Part shown: positions 63,488 to 64,000 of the stretch, piece after piece
Layout: each line of letters starts with the position of its first letter
How positions within the stretch are numbered: the first letter of the stretch is position 1
Assembly: GCF_963855985.1 (NCBI RefSeq)
Contig: NC_087096.1
Location: 12,648,001-12,712,000, forward strand
DNA: 64,000 bases
Direction of reading: 5' to 3'
Source of the DNA: Ostrinia nubilalis
Taxonomy: Eukaryota; Arthropoda; Insecta; Lepidoptera; Crambidae
Translations under genes and position numbers: made by a program
The notes under the pieces: model-generated
Database searches by the model: none
Seen by the model: the letters and a program-made list of their open reading frames with translations, nothing else
Told to the model about the DNA's origin: nothing

Positions 63488-63572
63488 TTATAAAGCGATT
63501 TTACATGTCCCAGTATAATTTAACACTACCACTGTTCGGAACAATAAAGGCCAGTGCTGAGAAGAGATGACG
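63488..63572. repeat. Dispersed LINE-like 3' repeat, copy 2
   Basis: TTTTACATGTCCCAGTATAA ... GGCCAGTGCTGAGAAGAGAT matches copy 1 at 40262-40380 with several differences. Confidence 0.6.
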
Positions 63573-63940
63573 GATAAACATATAACAACTTAAACATACA
63601 TTGTGACTACTATCCTATAATGACTATGACACTTAACTGCTACATGGTGGCAAATAACAATCTGTTTTAAAATTAAATCCCTTTGGAGGATGAAACCTGT
63701 TTACGTCTCTTTTTCTAATCATCCAAGTGGCATGTTTCTAGTGTAATTCGAATTAGTAACAGCAGGAGCGACGGCGGTGGGGCGTCGCAAAAACCGAAGC
63801 GTCAGGGGGCAATAGTTGGAGGATGCGGTGGTTTTTAACGCAAACTAGTGTAGAATGTGAAATGAGTCAGGTTGAGGATATGAGATCTTTAAAACATTAA
63901 ACAGAGATTTTTCTGTGATTTATTTGTTACCGGACCATGA

Positions 63941-63990
63941 CCGGTCATTGTGGAAATCCTTTGTCCAGCATCTTCTTTTGGCTGAATCCA
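63941..63990 (+). repeat. RTE LINE 3' tip
   Basis: GACCGGTCATTGTGGAAATC and CTTTGTCCAGCATCTTCTTT match the last 50 coding bases of the RTE at 46427-46487; it is cut by the window end. Confidence 0.7.
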
Positions 63991-64000
63991 ATGATAGCCG

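Overview
This is a eukaryotic, AT-rich, repeat-dense window, most likely from a moth or butterfly (Lepidoptera). The call rests on several repeat families I recognise from that order: a tRNA-derived SINE (57865-58158), RTE-type LINE tails containing GACGTCCACTGCTG, the ACGAAGTCGCGGGC dispersed repeat, many CAGGGTG-ended MITEs and an errantivirus. I found no convincing host protein-coding gene and no rRNA or functional tRNA. Almost everything recognisable is mobile DNA, so the window is probably intergenic or intronic.

Region 1 (1-15 kb) is a nest at least four levels deep. A decayed minus-strand DDE transposase gene (fragments at 14743-14898, 13743-13911, 12677-12725 and 1640-1898) has been split by three insertions: a 10.8-kb errantivirus (1903-12672, minus strand, identical 268-bp LTRs, 4-bp TSD ATGT), a 1,017-bp MITE with a 9-bp TSD (12726-13742), and a CAGGGTGG MITE (14288-14523). 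The errantivirus gag is itself split by an intact copia element (6784-11321, plus strand, identical LTRs). Errantivirus env and integrase are open, but pol goes straight from protease to the end of RNase H, so the copy has no reverse transcriptase.

Region 2 (15-28 kb) is a series of DNA transposons whose borders can be read to the base from their target-site duplications: a 1,390-bp palindromic Harbinger-like foldback (TSD TTA), a 2,993-bp hAT-like element (TSD GTTTATAC) carrying a LINE 3' end with seven 121-bp tandem repeats, a pogo-like element with a PHD-like finger fragment (TA), and a 2,381-bp palindromic Transib-like element (TSD CGCCA, ends CAC[A/G]GTGG).

Region 3 (28-41 kb) holds nested MITEs, two TTAA-flanked piggyBac-like elements that share a subterminal palindrome, and an 860-bp hAT-like element (TSD TTCCTGAT) with CTCGAG-rich ends.

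Region 4 (41-64 kb) has tandem repeats, a degenerate RTE LINE (43.7-46.5 kb) with tail fragments elsewhere, CR1/jockey-like LINE 3' ends, a 1.5-kb inverted-repeat element carrying the SINE, and several small MITEs.

The elements are not a working pathway. What connects them is insertion order, which gives a relative chronology: transposase gene oldest, then the MITE and errantivirus, then copia. They also share designs, in particular dense subterminal repeats and full-length palindromes that would fold into double-stranded RNA if transcribed.
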